DNA from: Gemmata massiliana
GTDB lineage: Bacteria > Planctomycetota > Planctomycetia > Gemmatales > Gemmataceae
Direction: 5' to 3'
DNA length: 64,000 nucleotides
Assembly (NCBI RefSeq): GCF_901538265.1
Contig: NZ_LR593886.1
Span: forward strand, 4,361,738-4,425,737
The position numbers were made by a program, and so were the translations under genes. The notes beneath the pieces are model-generated. The model made no database searches, was not told the DNA's origin, and was given only the letters and a program-made list of their open reading frames with translations. Shown here one piece after another: positions 50,859 through 60,161 of the stretch. Within the stretch, counting starts at the first letter, position 1; the number at the start of each line of letters is the position of its first letter.

Positions 50859-53288
50859 GTGACCTCCGACCATCGCCGCGTTCACCCGCGGTTCTTTCTC
50901 GCGTCACCCGCGTGCCGTTTTCTGCTAATAGTTGGCCTCTTCTTCGCCCGGACTGCGCTCCTGCCGGCCCAGGATCAACCAGCGCCCACCGCCACACTGG
51001 AACTGCTCCTTCCCGCCGGGGCGACGGCCACCGCGGACGGCAAGGCGGTCGAGAGCCCCCGCGATTTCACTGTTGCTGACCTCATGCCGGGCGAAATCCG
51101 CCGCGTCAAAGTGGCCGTGAAGTTCGCCGACGGCACATCCGACGAGCGACAGATCGACGTCTCTGCCGGCCAGCGGCTCCGGATTGCCGTCCCTCAACCG
51201 GGGCCGGAAAGGGCCGCCGTCATCGGGTCACACCCGCTCGTGCCGATCAACTCGGCCGCGGTGTCGTCGGACGGGAAGTACATTGCCCTCGGTCTGGACG
51301 CCCGCACCGTCGTGCTGTGGGGCACCGCCGCCGGGCGCCCCGTGCGGACTCTCGCCGGCCACCAGAAGCCGGTCCTGTCGGTCGCGTTCTCCCCCGACGG
51401 CACCAAACTGCTCTCCGGCTCGGCCGACACGACCGTCGTGCTGTGGGACGTCGAGACCGGCAAACCGTTGCGGACCTACAAGGGCCACGCCGGGGCCGTT
51501 GTGTCGGTCGCGTTCTCCCCCGACGGCAAGCGGTTCATTAGTGGATCGCCCGAGGGGTTAGCGATCCACTGGGAGGCGGACACCGGTGAACAGGTCCACA
51601 AGCTCAAGTGGCGGGACATCCTGAGCGTGGCGTACAGCCCGAACGGGAACACGCTGGCCACGGCGTCGGTGGATTTCACCGCGACGCTGTGGGACGCCAA
51701 GACCGGCAAACAAAACGTTGTGTTGCGGGGCCACCGGGAGGACGTGAACTGCGTCACCTTCAGTCCGGACAGCAAGCGGGTGGCCACCGGGTCGTCCGAT
51801 GACACCGGCGCGGTGTGGAACGCGGACACTGGCACCCGGGTCACCCGCGCCGGGCGACACACCGTCAACGTTCACTCGGTCGCGTTCACCCCGGACGGCC
51901 GGCGGGTCGTGACCGGCGAGCGGGAAGAACTCGTCATGATGTCGGACGCGGCCACGGGGGCACTCGTCCGCACGTTCGTCGGCCACGGCGCGGAAATTCT
52001 GTCGATCGTGCCCGCCCGCGACGGGAAGACCATGCTGACCGGTTCCCGCGACGGCACGGCACGGATTTGGGATCTGACCACCGGCCGCGAACTGCTCGCG
52101 CTCACCACCGACGGCACCGGGAAGGGGTGGGCGGTGGTCAGTCCCGACGGCCTGTTCGACGGGTCCGAGGGCGGGCGCAAGGCGCTCGGCTACCGCTTCC
52201 CAAGGGGCGGATTCGGCGAGGTCGATCGGTTCTTCGCCGACGGCTTTCGCCCCGGCTTGTTGGCCGAAGTGTGGCGGGGCGAACGGCCGTTCCCGGCCAA
52301 GCCGCTCGGCCGGAACAAGCCCCCGCTCGTGAAACTCGCCGCACAGAAAGGGCGGGCTTCGACCGACCCGACGGCGACTCTCACGGCCGACATCACCGAC
52401 CAGGGGAGCGGCACCGGTGCCGTCACAATCGAGAACAATGGCGTCCCCCTCAGCGTCCCGACGAAGGCGGAACCCGGATCGAAAGCGAACGTCACCCGCG
52501 TCACCTTCACCGTGCCGCTCGCACCCGGGGTGAACCGGATCAGCGTGCGGGCGGCCGACCGCGACAATTCGCGGGAGTCACCCGCGGCGGAGGTCGAGGT
52601 GACCCGACCGGGCGTTCCGGGGCAGCGGGGCCGGATGTATGTCGTCGCGGTCGGTGTCGGTGACGGCGCGAAGGGCGCCAAAGCGATCGCCGAACTTCTG
52701 CGGGACCGCGGCGGAAAGCTGTTCGACCGCGTGGACGTGGTTCCGGTGCTGGACAAAGAGGCCACCCGGACAACCATTGAGGACACCATCAAGGACGTGG
52801 CCGAACTGTCCCGGCCGCAAGACACGCTCGTGGTGCTGCTGTGCGGGCGTGGGGTCGTCGGCGAAAAGGCGCATTTCGCCCCGCATGACCTCCGCGCCGA
52901 AGAGGGGCTCTCGAAAAGCGGTGTGCCCACCGACGACGTCGCGGCGGCACTGGGCGCCGCTCGCGCGCTGAACCGGGTGCTGGTGGTCGATGCCACCGCG
53001 TTTGGCGGGGATCAGAAGGGGCGGTCGGAGTTCGGACTGCGCGGAGCGGTCGAACGGTGGGGGAGGTCGCACGGCATTCACTCGCTCGTCGCGGTCGGCT
53101 CGGCGGCTCCGGTACTCGCCCAGGCGCTATCGAACGCGGCGGGCGGTGACGCAGCCGATGTGACGGACTGGCTCCGCTCCGCCGCCGACCGAGTGGAACG
53201 CTCGGGGGGGAAAGCGACCGGTGTCCGCCCGGACGTGTACGCCGGCACGAAAACGAAGGGCTTCCCTCTCCTCGTCCCTGGCAAATAA
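50859..53288 (+). CDS. Exported WD40 protein with inactive caspase-like domain
   Basis: This 809-residue protein is placed third in the DUF1592 unit. A GTG at 50859 with AGGA seven bases upstream opens a signal peptide (CRFLLIVGLFFARTALLPAQ). WD40 repeats cover ~125-430 (VLSVAFSPDGTKLLSGSADTTVVLWD and similar). An Ig-like beta domain follows (~490-585). The C-terminal ~200 residues have a caspase p20-like order: YVVAVGVGDGAKGAKAIAELL, then TLVVLLCGRGVVG, then VPTDDVAAALGAARALNRVLVVDATAFGG. The His expected in SGHG is Arg664 and the Cys expected in DACxSG is Thr713, so it is probably a pseudo-peptidase. Confidence 0.82.
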   Translation: MTSDHRRVHPRFFLASPACRFLLIVGLFFARTALLPAQDQPAPTATLELLLPAGATATADGKAVESPRDFTVADLMPGEIRRVKVAVKFADGTSDERQIDVSAGQRLRIAVPQPGPERAAVIGSHPLVPINSAAVSSDGKYIALGLDARTVVLWGTAAGRPVRTLAGHQKPVLSVAFSPDGTKLLSGSADTTVVLWDVETGKPLRTYKGHAGAVVSVAFSPDGKRFISGSPEGLAIHWEADTGEQVHKLKWRDILSVAYSPNGNTLATASVDFTATLWDAKTGKQNVVLRGHREDVNCVTFSPDSKRVATGSSDDTGAVWNADTGTRVTRAGRHTVNVHSVAFTPDGRRVVTGEREELVMMSDAATGALVRTFVGHGAEILSIVPARDGKTMLTGSRDGTARIWDLTTGRELLALTTDGTGKGWAVVSPDGLFDGSEGGRKALGYRFPRGGFGEVDRFFADGFRPGLLAEVWRGERPFPAKPLGRNKPPLVKLAAQKGRASTDPTATLTADITDQGSGTGAVTIENNGVPLSVPTKAEPGSKANVTRVTFTVPLAPGVNRISVRAADRDNSRESPAAEVEVTRPGVPGQRGRMYVVAVGVGDGAKGAKAIAELLRDRGGKLFDRVDVVPVLDKEATRTTIEDTIKDVAELSRPQDTLVVLLCGRGVVGEKAHFAPHDLRAEEGLSKSGVPTDDVAAALGAARALNRVLVVDATAFGGDQKGRSEFGLRGAVERWGRSHGIHSLVAVGSAAPVLAQALSNAAGGDAADVTDWLRSAADRVERSGGKATGVRPDVYAGTKTKGFPLLVPGK

Positions 53289-53518
53289 TTTCCCGGCTCG
53301 CGTTTCAGCACCCCCTTTGCTGAGGTCAAGAGGGGGCACTTCGGCATTTCGTTTCTCCTGACTCTCTGGTTCATCCTGTCGACCGCGCCCGCCCCGCGGG
53401 TAACGAGCCCGTGTCGTGCGTGGTCAGGTTGTCCGTTACCAACACTACCCGCAACGACTTCGGTGCCCAAGTTCGTCGCGGCGTTTGCGGTACAGTGATA
53501 CCGAATCGTTTTGAAAGG

Positions 53519-54082
53519 TTACCGTTCGAGCCCGACGGCCCCGCGAAAGCCGACGCGCGGTTGCACCTCGTCGGGATGTTCGGTCCGGTAGTTCCAACGG
53601 TCGCGCACAACGTTGCGGAGCCGGTCGATACGACCCCGCGACCGTTTGGCGACCGCCTCGCGGCCGAACGGCCACAGGGGTTCGGCCGGTTGTAGCTCTG
53701 GGGTACACGGGGGCCGGAAGTGGAGCACCACGTTGGGCGGCACCACCAGTGCCTTGGCCTTGTGCCACCCGGCGTTATCGACCAGTACCACCCGCATCTT
53801 CTCGCCCTCGAGCGGGCGCGTCTTCCGGGGCGCCAGCCGTTGCGTGCGTTGATCGTCGGTGAGCTTGGATTCCGAGCCGTTGTTCTTGCGCCCGTCGGCC
53901 AACCCGTCGGGGCCGTGCTCGTTCCACCGCTCGAGGACATCACGGGTGGTGATGACCGACAACCCCACGAGGTCGCCCACTTGGGCCGGGGTGCGGACCG
54001 GGTCCGTGCGAAGTAACAGCCAGATCGCGTGCCACCGCACCTTCTCGATCGGGGGCCCGCTCGGCTTCTGCACGCGCGGCAC
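53519..54082 (-). pseudogene. IS630-family transposase with internal deletion
   Basis: The 187-residue frame joins the two ends of an IS630 transposase. The N-terminal helix-turn-helix part (MPRVQKPSGPPIEKVRWHAI, DLVGLSVITTRDVLERWNEHG) is followed directly by MRVVLVDNAGWHKAKALVVPPN and CTPELQPAEPLWPFGRE, the late catalytic part. The region with the first catalytic Asp is missing, about 100 residues compared with the usual ~340. A shifted frame continues to 53371. The product would not be active. Confidence 0.8.
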
Positions 54083-54470
54083 TCAGGTGCCGTACCACGG
54101 GCAAACGCTTCGTGGCCCTACCCCCTCCCGGATTAACCACTATGGTAGGGATTCGCACTGATACGGTATTAGTAGGTGAGTGAACAGATATCGTCTTCGC
54201 GCGACAGGGCCAACGACATGGCTCTCCCCGATGGTTCTGATGATGGCGTTCTTTCGGTTTCCACCCTGTCCCAACACGAAAACCCGCAATCATCGCGCTC
54301 CAAAACAGCGGCGCACGAGTTCGTATCTCGCTCGGGGCGCGAGGCGAACCCGGTGTTAACCCGCGTGTCGGTCTCTGCGCGAGTCTCCGAGACTTTTCCG
54401 GAGAGAAATCTCGGGTTCGAGCGAGACATCTCGGGGTCCAAGCCGAACCCCGAGATGTCTCGCTCCGCCC
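54083..54470. other. Intergenic stretch between two insertion sequences
   Basis: No gene is supported. It includes the palindrome at 54411-54465 and several TCTCGGG-type short repeats before it. It forms the left flank of the ISAs1 element. Confidence 0.5.
54411..54465. repeat. Palindrome whose outer right arm was split off by the ISAs1 insertion
   Basis: Arms 54419-54437 and 54447-54465 match over 19 bases with a 9-base loop. The left arm continues outward from 54411; the matching 8 further bases are found not next to the right arm but beyond the ISAs1 element, at 55676-55683. CGCTC occurs on both sides of the element (54461-54465 and 55671-55675). Confidence 0.8.
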
Positions 54471-55670
54471 CAGGGTTGGCGCACTATGAACCCGTGACGG
54501 CAGCCGCATTTACGTCTATATCGGGGTTGTTATGGAGGAACCCCGATGAGTATTCCGCTGCTGGCGGTGTTTGCGGATGTGCCAGACCCGCGCCGCGAAA
54601 CGAAGAACAAGTTGCATGAGCTGGTGGATATCCTCACGTTGGCCACGTGTGCGGTGATCGCCGGGGCCGACGGGTGGGACCAGGTGGCCGCGTTCGGTCG
54701 GGCCAAGCAAACGTTGTTCGCCCCGTACCTGCGGTTGCCCCACGGGGTTCCGAGCCCGGACACGTTCGAGCGCGTGTTCGCCAAGCTGGACCCGGACGCG
54801 TTCGCGGACCGGTTCGGGCGCTGGATGGCAGCCGCATGCGAGAGTACCGGCCTGGTGCACGTGGCGATCGATGGTAAGAGCGCCCGGCGGTCCACCAAGA
54901 ACACGTTCACCGGGTGCTTGCATCTGGTCGAGGCGTGGGCCGTGGAGAACCGGTTGATCCTGGGCCAGCGGTCCGTGCCCGAGGGCGGACACGAGATCAC
55001 CACGGCCCCAGATCTGTTGGGCGCCCTGGATCTGACGGGCGCGGTGGTGACCGTCGACGCGGCCTTTTGCCAGAAGGAGTTGGTGTCCCAGATCCGCACC
55101 CAGGGCGGGCATTACGTGGTGTGCGTGAAGGGGAACCAGAAGGGGTTGCGCGGCGCGGTGGCGGAGGTGTTCGCGCGGGCCGGGGAGGACGCGTTCGCCG
55201 GGTGTGACATGGGGTCCGCGGTCGAGGACGGGCGCGAGGAAGAGCGGTACGTGACGGTGGTTGAAGATCCGGAAGGGCTACCGAGCGGGTGGGCCGATGT
55301 TGGGGCCGTGGCCCTGGTGTGCCGGGAGCGGGTGGTGAACGGGAAGCCGAATGAGAGCACCGCCCATTACTACCTCACCAGCTTGCGGATCGGGGCGGTC
55401 GAGCTGGCGGGGTACATCCGCAACCATTGGGGCATTGAGAACGGGCTCCATTGGTGTCTGGACATCGCGTTCCGGGAAGACGACAGCCGGGCTCGGGCCG
55501 GACACGCCGGGGCCAACCTGGGCATGATTCGCCGGGTTGCCCTGTCCCTGCTCCAGCGGGCGGACACCAAGGGCAGCATTCGTACTCGACGCATGAAGGC
55601 CGCCTGGGACGATCAATACCTGCTCAAAGTGCTTAAGATTCTGACGACTAAATGAAGTGCGCCGGCCCTG
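54471..55670 (+). mobile_element. ISAs1-family insertion sequence, 1200 bp
   Basis: The ends are 15-bp inverted repeats of the form CAGGGNNGGCGCACT at 54471-54485 and (complement) 55656-55670, with two mismatches. One full transposase gene fills the element. The flanks CGCTCCGCCC and CGCTCGAACC match at 7 of 10 positions, compatible with a decayed 8-10 bp target duplication, which is known for this family. Confidence 0.83.
54546..55655 (+). CDS. ISAs1-family transposase
   Basis: This 369-residue transposase is full length for the family. The N-terminal FADVPDPRRETKNKLHELVDIL is typical. Catalytic segments are HVAIDGKSARRS (first Asp), VVTVDAAFCQKE (second Asp) and NHWGIENGLHWCLDIAFREDD (Glu). 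No frameshift or stop interrupts it, and it fits neatly between matching terminal repeats, so the element may still be mobile. The ATG lies 60 bases inside the left end. Confidence 0.93.
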   Translation: MSIPLLAVFADVPDPRRETKNKLHELVDILTLATCAVIAGADGWDQVAAFGRAKQTLFAPYLRLPHGVPSPDTFERVFAKLDPDAFADRFGRWMAAACESTGLVHVAIDGKSARRSTKNTFTGCLHLVEAWAVENRLILGQRSVPEGGHEITTAPDLLGALDLTGAVVTVDAAFCQKELVSQIRTQGGHYVVCVKGNQKGLRGAVAEVFARAGEDAFAGCDMGSAVEDGREEERYVTVVEDPEGLPSGWADVGAVALVCRERVVNGKPNESTAHYYLTSLRIGAVELAGYIRNHWGIENGLHWCLDIAFREDDSRARAGHAGANLGMIRRVALSLLQRADTKGSIRTRRMKAAWDDQYLLKVLKILTTK

Positions 55671-56162
55671 CGCTCGAACCCGATACTTTTGCCGCGATTG
55701 GAATGTGGGCCAAAGTGCCTGAAAACGTGTAGAAAACGACGGCAGCCGGGAGCACTCACTCCCGGCTGTGCGCGTTAACCCCTGTGTGCGATTCTTCCGC
55801 ACCTGCTGACTCAACTCCCCGAGCACAACACTCCTCGAACTTCCAACACTCTCCGCGCGCGCGACTTTTCTGCCTCGCGCATCAATAAAACACTGAAAAT
55901 GATAAATTATTATGAGAAATAATCGCGGACGAACGCTGTTCAGTGATCGCGAGTTCGGATCTCGTTCGGTATCCGAGCCGAACACTCCTCGAAACTCGCG
56001 CGCTCTATTCGCTGTTAACCGGTAGGTTCGATTGTCACGTCAGAAAAACTGACACTAGTTCTGGTTAACACGCGCGAGGGGCTACACTGATGATTACACG
56101 GCATTGTGGGAACAGTGTCGTGGCCGATACTTATAATTAAAAATATTTTGTATATAAAGTTA
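55671..56162. other. AT-rich intergenic stretch
   Basis: No gene is supported in this ~490-base stretch. It includes a 10-bp hairpin (55743-55768) and two AT-rich islands (about 55880-55920 and 56125-56162) that contrast strongly with the GC-rich surroundings. Three GTTAAC sites occur. The second island lies just past the stop of the WD40 kinase gene. Confidence 0.55.
55743..55768. terminator. 10-bp hairpin near the ISAs1 right flank
   Basis: CAGCCGGGAG (55743-55752) pairs exactly with CTCCCGGCTG (55759-55768) around a 6-base loop. It could stop readthrough from the ISAs1 transposase; no T-run follows. Confidence 0.55.
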
Positions 56163-59100
56163 TTAGTCGGTATATTCATGCCAATCGAGTCCGCAGTTGT
56201 GCAGTGCGTCTTTCAACCGGACGAGATCCCAGACCTGGACCGCGCCGCGGACGGTGACCGCGGCCACGTACCGCCCATCCGGACTGAATTCGTATGCGGC
56301 CAGGTTGTGCGAGTCGGGCACCGGCAGTAAGGCCCGCGCTTCACCCGTCTGTAGGCCGGCCAGGCACAGCGCGACCCGGTCGTGGGCGTATGCAACCGTT
56401 CTGTGGTCCGGGTGAAATGCCATCCGCAGCCCGCGTGTGAATCCCGCTAGCGGATTCGACCGCTCTCGTAGGGGCTCGAACGTGTTCGCCGCATGCACCT
56501 TGTAGGTACCGTCCGCGCTCAGCACCAAGAGGTTGCCGTTGAGGTCGAACGTTACCCCGGCCGTTTCACCCGTCGGGAGTTCCTGTTCCAATACTCCGTC
56601 GGCCGTGCGCCACACGCGCACGTGGGCGCCGCGCCACGGCCCGCAGGCCACCCAGCGCCCGTCCGGGCTCACGGCGACGAAGGATACTCGTGGGTGGCCT
56701 CCCAAATAGAGCGCCGTGCCGGTCGCTCGTGGTAGGACAACGCGCCGGAACCGGTCTACCACCGCGACCACATCGCCCGATCGGTCGGCGCCGTACTGGA
56801 ACGGTGCGGCGATGTCTGCCGGCCACGTTTCGCTCTTACCCAAGTGCCACCCGACTTCGTCGCGCCGCAGGGCGAAACGGTGAGTCCGGGCCATCGGCCC
56901 ACCAGTGAGTAACCACCGCCCCTGCGGGTCGAACCGCACGTCCGTCAGTGTCCCGAGTGGCTCGTGTGCAGTCACCCGCCCGGTTCTCACGTCCCACAAC
57001 GTCAGCCCCCCGGCACCGGCCGCGCTCAGTGTCGTCCCATCCGGGCTGAACGACAGTGCGGCGTGAACCTGCTGGGTCAGCCCGTGCGGTGCGTACAGCA
57101 CCCGACAGATGTCCCCGCCGACCAACTCCCATACACCCAACCGGGCGGTCGAATACCCGCGGTACCCGACCCGGCGCCCGTCCCGCGACACTTGCAGGAA
57201 ACTCGCCCCGCGTACCCGTAGCAGTTCGCGCCCGTCGACCGGGTCCCACAGTCGAGTGGTCCCGTCCCATCCGCGGCTCAGGAGTACGGTTCCGTCCGGG
57301 GTAAACGCGATCTCGCGGGCCTCGAACTGGTGCCCCCGGAGCACCGCGCGGGGCGCTTCGGTACGCGGGTCGAAGGTGTACACGTTCCCGTCCTGGCCGG
57401 ACGCGGCTAGTAGCCCGCCGTCGGGACGCCACGCCACCGCGTACACGCCGGTCGGTAGATCGGGCCAGTCGGACGTGCCCGCGCGCGCCGCCCACGGGAC
57501 GATCCGCACGCGGCGCTCACCGGCCACCGCTAATCGGTCGCCGCCCGGCGCGAACGCGAGCCAACAGGGGGCGAACCCGATCGGGATCTCCCGCACCTTC
57601 GTCCCGCTCGACAGGTCGTAACATTCCACGCGCCCGCGCCCGCCGACCACCGCCGACCGGCCGTCCGGGTGGAAGTCGAACGACAACATCGGCTGCGGGG
57701 TGTTCGGGAGGTCAAGCACCACGCGCCCGCCCCGCCAGTCCCAGACCCGCAACGGGCGCCGCTCCGATGGGCTGGTGAACCGGGCCGCGAGGTACCGACC
57801 GTCCGGGCTGAACCGGAGGTAGTCGGCCGGGAACCCGGGGCCGTCGAACCGGTCCGCAACGCGACCGTCGGCGGCGCGGACGGTGATCGCTCCGGTTGCA
57901 TCCGTGTGGGCAGAGTGAGCGAGATCCGGATCGAACGCTGCTCCCGTACTGTAAGTGAGCCCGGCGCTTTCGAGGGCCTCGTCCCACTCCCGCTCGGTGC
58001 GCAGGTCGTGTAGGGCCAGGCACGCGCACGCCTCGTCGCGCAGCAGCGCTCCGGGACGGATAGCCGCGGCCTCGGCGATCGCGTCCAGCCCCCGGAGCCG
58101 TTGACCGGGCAGTCGACTCACCCGCACTGCCCGCGCCTCGGCTATCCGCGCCTCCCACAGTCGCTCCGTCATCTCCTGCTTGGCTTGGGTTACTTCTGTT
58201 ACCTGGGCCTTCAGCGCACCGGCGGCCCACCACCCGCCGATAGCGGCCGATACGATCAGGAGAACCACCAGCGCCGACAGTGCCGCCACCGAGGGGCGCC
58301 GGCGCGCCCACCGCCACGCGAGTTCGGCCGCGGACGCCCGGCGGGCGCGGACCGGGCGGCCGTCGAGGAAGCGACCGAGGTCGTCGGCCAGGTCCGTTGC
58401 GGTCGAATACCGGTCCACCGGGCGGCGGGCCATCGCCTTGCGAACGATGGTGTCGAGGTCGCGCGGGACCGCCGGGTTGAGCCGCCGCAACGGTTCCGGT
58501 TCGCCCCGACCGATTCGCCCGATCAGTCGGAGCCGGTCGGGGTCGTCGAACGCTGGGCGCAGGGCGAGCAGTTCGTACAGGGTGGCCCCGACCGCGTACA
58601 CGTCGCCCCGAGCGTCGCACTCGCCCCGGAATCGCTCCGGGGCCATGTACCGCAGGGTGCCGACGAGGTCACCGGTTTCGGTCAACCCCGCCGCGGGCGC
58701 GGCTGAGGATTTGGCCAGTCCGAAGTCGGCCACCCAGACCGATCCGCGGGCGTCCAGCAGCAGGTTACTCGGCTTCACATCGCGATGCACGACCCCTTGT
58801 GCGTGCGCGTAGTGGAGCGCGTCCGCGGCTTGCCGGCCGAGCCGAGCAACGGACCTGCAGTACCCTTCTCCCGCTTGGAGCAGTAGTGCGGCCGAAGCCG
58901 CTAGATCAACCGGTGATTCCGACGAAACGGGTACACCGGCGTCGAACCGGCCGGTGAGCAGCCCGTGTGCCAGGGCCGAGGGGCCGGCCAGAGCCGGCGC
59001 GATAGTCGCCTCGCGGAGCCGCTGCACCTCGAACAGGACGCGATCCAGGCCGTGCCCGTCGATGTACTGCATCACATAGAAGTGCGTGTCGCCGTGCTGA

Positions 59101-59513
59101 CCGATCCCGAACACCGGTACGATGTTGGTGTGGTGGAGCTGTGCCGCGGCCTGAGCCTCGCGCCGGAACCGCTCCAGCCACACGCCGCGGCACCGGTCGG
59201 CCGGGAGCACTTTCAGCGCGACCCGCCGCCCGAGTGATTCTTGCACCGCTTCCAGCACCACACCCATCCCGCCGCGACCCAACTCGCGCACCAACCGGTA
59301 TTCACCGAGCCGATCGGGTGCGGGATCATTGGGTTCCGGTGCCACTCGCTCCATGAGCACGAGTGCGGGGAACAGGCGCCGGATCCGATCCGACAGTTCC
59401 GGGCGCCGGGCGGCGAACTCGGATACCGACGGTCGCTCGCCCCGGCGAAAGCGGGCGACGAATTCCTCGGCCAGCTCGTCGAGCGGATCGCGGTCGTGTT
59501 CGTGCTGGGTCAC
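56163..59513 (-). CDS. Ser/Thr protein kinase with WD40 domain, coupled to an ECF sigma factor
   Basis: This 1116-residue protein has an N-terminal helical lead (~1-70), a Hanks-type kinase domain (~70-380), one membrane helix (~410-432, ALSALVVLLIVSAAIGGWW) and a WD40 region to the end. Motifs are intact: LGRGGMGVVLEA, VALKVL, HRDVKPSNLLL (~241), VADFGLAK (~262) and YMAPERF. WD units such as FSPDGRYLAARF and AWRPDGGLLAASG recur. The GTG start (59511-59513) overlaps the sigma factor TGA as GTGA, so the two are translationally coupled. It probably phosphorylates, and so controls, the sigma factor or its regulators, by analogy with other planctomycete ECF-kinase pairs. Confidence 0.9.
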   Translation of the reverse strand: MTQHEHDRDPLDELAEEFVARFRRGERPSVSEFAARRPELSDRIRRLFPALVLMERVAPEPNDPAPDRLGEYRLVRELGRGGMGVVLEAVQESLGRRVALKVLPADRCRGVWLERFRREAQAAAQLHHTNIVPVFGIGQHGDTHFYVMQYIDGHGLDRVLFEVQRLREATIAPALAGPSALAHGLLTGRFDAGVPVSSESPVDLAASAALLLQAGEGYCRSVARLGRQAADALHYAHAQGVVHRDVKPSNLLLDARGSVWVADFGLAKSSAAPAAGLTETGDLVGTLRYMAPERFRGECDARGDVYAVGATLYELLALRPAFDDPDRLRLIGRIGRGEPEPLRRLNPAVPRDLDTIVRKAMARRPVDRYSTATDLADDLGRFLDGRPVRARRASAAELAWRWARRRPSVAALSALVVLLIVSAAIGGWWAAGALKAQVTEVTQAKQEMTERLWEARIAEARAVRVSRLPGQRLRGLDAIAEAAAIRPGALLRDEACACLALHDLRTEREWDEALESAGLTYSTGAAFDPDLAHSAHTDATGAITVRAADGRVADRFDGPGFPADYLRFSPDGRYLAARFTSPSERRPLRVWDWRGGRVVLDLPNTPQPMLSFDFHPDGRSAVVGGRGRVECYDLSSGTKVREIPIGFAPCWLAFAPGGDRLAVAGERRVRIVPWAARAGTSDWPDLPTGVYAVAWRPDGGLLAASGQDGNVYTFDPRTEAPRAVLRGHQFEAREIAFTPDGTVLLSRGWDGTTRLWDPVDGRELLRVRGASFLQVSRDGRRVGYRGYSTARLGVWELVGGDICRVLYAPHGLTQQVHAALSFSPDGTTLSAAGAGGLTLWDVRTGRVTAHEPLGTLTDVRFDPQGRWLLTGGPMARTHRFALRRDEVGWHLGKSETWPADIAAPFQYGADRSGDVVAVVDRFRRVVLPRATGTALYLGGHPRVSFVAVSPDGRWVACGPWRGAHVRVWRTADGVLEQELPTGETAGVTFDLNGNLLVLSADGTYKVHAANTFEPLRERSNPLAGFTRGLRMAFHPDHRTVAYAHDRVALCLAGLQTGEARALLPVPDSHNLAAYEFSPDGRYVAAVTVRGAVQVWDLVRLKDALHNCGLDWHEYTD

Positions 59514-60151
59514 GTTAGCCACCCATCGATCAGCCCCGGATCGGCCGCGAGGATGTCCTGGAGCCGTTCCAGCGCGCGGACGTAGCGCTTGCTGGCGGTT
59601 CCGTCGGCCAGCCCGAGCGTGCGCGCGATTTCGGCGTTGGTGAGTTGCTCGAAGTGCCGGAGCGCGAGCACCTCGCGGTCGATCGGGTCCATCTCGTCGA
59701 GAGCGGCGCGGAGGCGGTCTCGCAACTCCTGTCGGGCGGCGGCTTCGCTCGGTCGCGGACCCGCGGCCGTCAGGTGTTCCGCTAGCGCGACCGATGAAGC
59801 GGCCGGAGCCGGTTCCGGTCGCGCTTCCCGCCGGACGTCGCGAGCGGCGGTGCCCAGGTGCGCGCGGTGCGCCTTCGCCAACCGCGTGCCGACGAGCTGG
59901 CGGAGCCACAGAAAGAAGGGCAGCGGCGGCGCCTCAAGGTACTCGGGGAGCCGTCGAGCGGCGTCCAGGTACGCCTCTTGAAGCACATCAGACGGATCCA
60001 CCCGCCCGCGCAGCCGCGGATCGAGACGAAGGCCGGCCATGCGCCTCAGACGCGCGTGGTGGCGCTCGACCAGCACGCGCCACGCGCGCGCGTCCCCGGC
60101 CGCGGCCTCCCGCAAGCCGGGCTCGAGCAGATTGTCCGACACGTCAGTCAT
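59510..60151 (-). CDS. ECF-subfamily RNA polymerase sigma factor
   Basis: This 213-residue sigma factor has sigma region 2 (WRVLVERHHARLRRMAGLRL, then RVDPSDVLQEAYLDAARRL) and region 4 (LDEMDPIDREVLALRHFEQLTNAEIARTLGLADGTASKRYVRALERLQ) joined by a ~50-residue linker rich in Ala and Pro. It directs RNA polymerase to a specific regulon. No anti-sigma gene is adjacent; instead a membrane kinase follows with an overlapping start. A WD40 gene ends 10 bases upstream. The pattern suggests control by phosphorylation rather than by a classical anti-sigma factor. Confidence 0.94.
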   Translation of the reverse strand: MTDVSDNLLEPGLREAAAGDARAWRVLVERHHARLRRMAGLRLDPRLRGRVDPSDVLQEAYLDAARRLPEYLEAPPLPFFLWLRQLVGTRLAKAHRAHLGTAARDVRREARPEPAPAASSVALAEHLTAAGPRPSEAAARQELRDRLRAALDEMDPIDREVLALRHFEQLTNAEIARTLGLADGTASKRYVRALERLQDILAADPGLIDGWLT

Positions 60152-60161
60152 GTGACATCCA

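Noticed and set aside
56020-56060. GGTTCGATT resembling a tRNA T-loop
   Set aside because: No matching acceptor stem, anticodon arm or D-arm could be folded around it.
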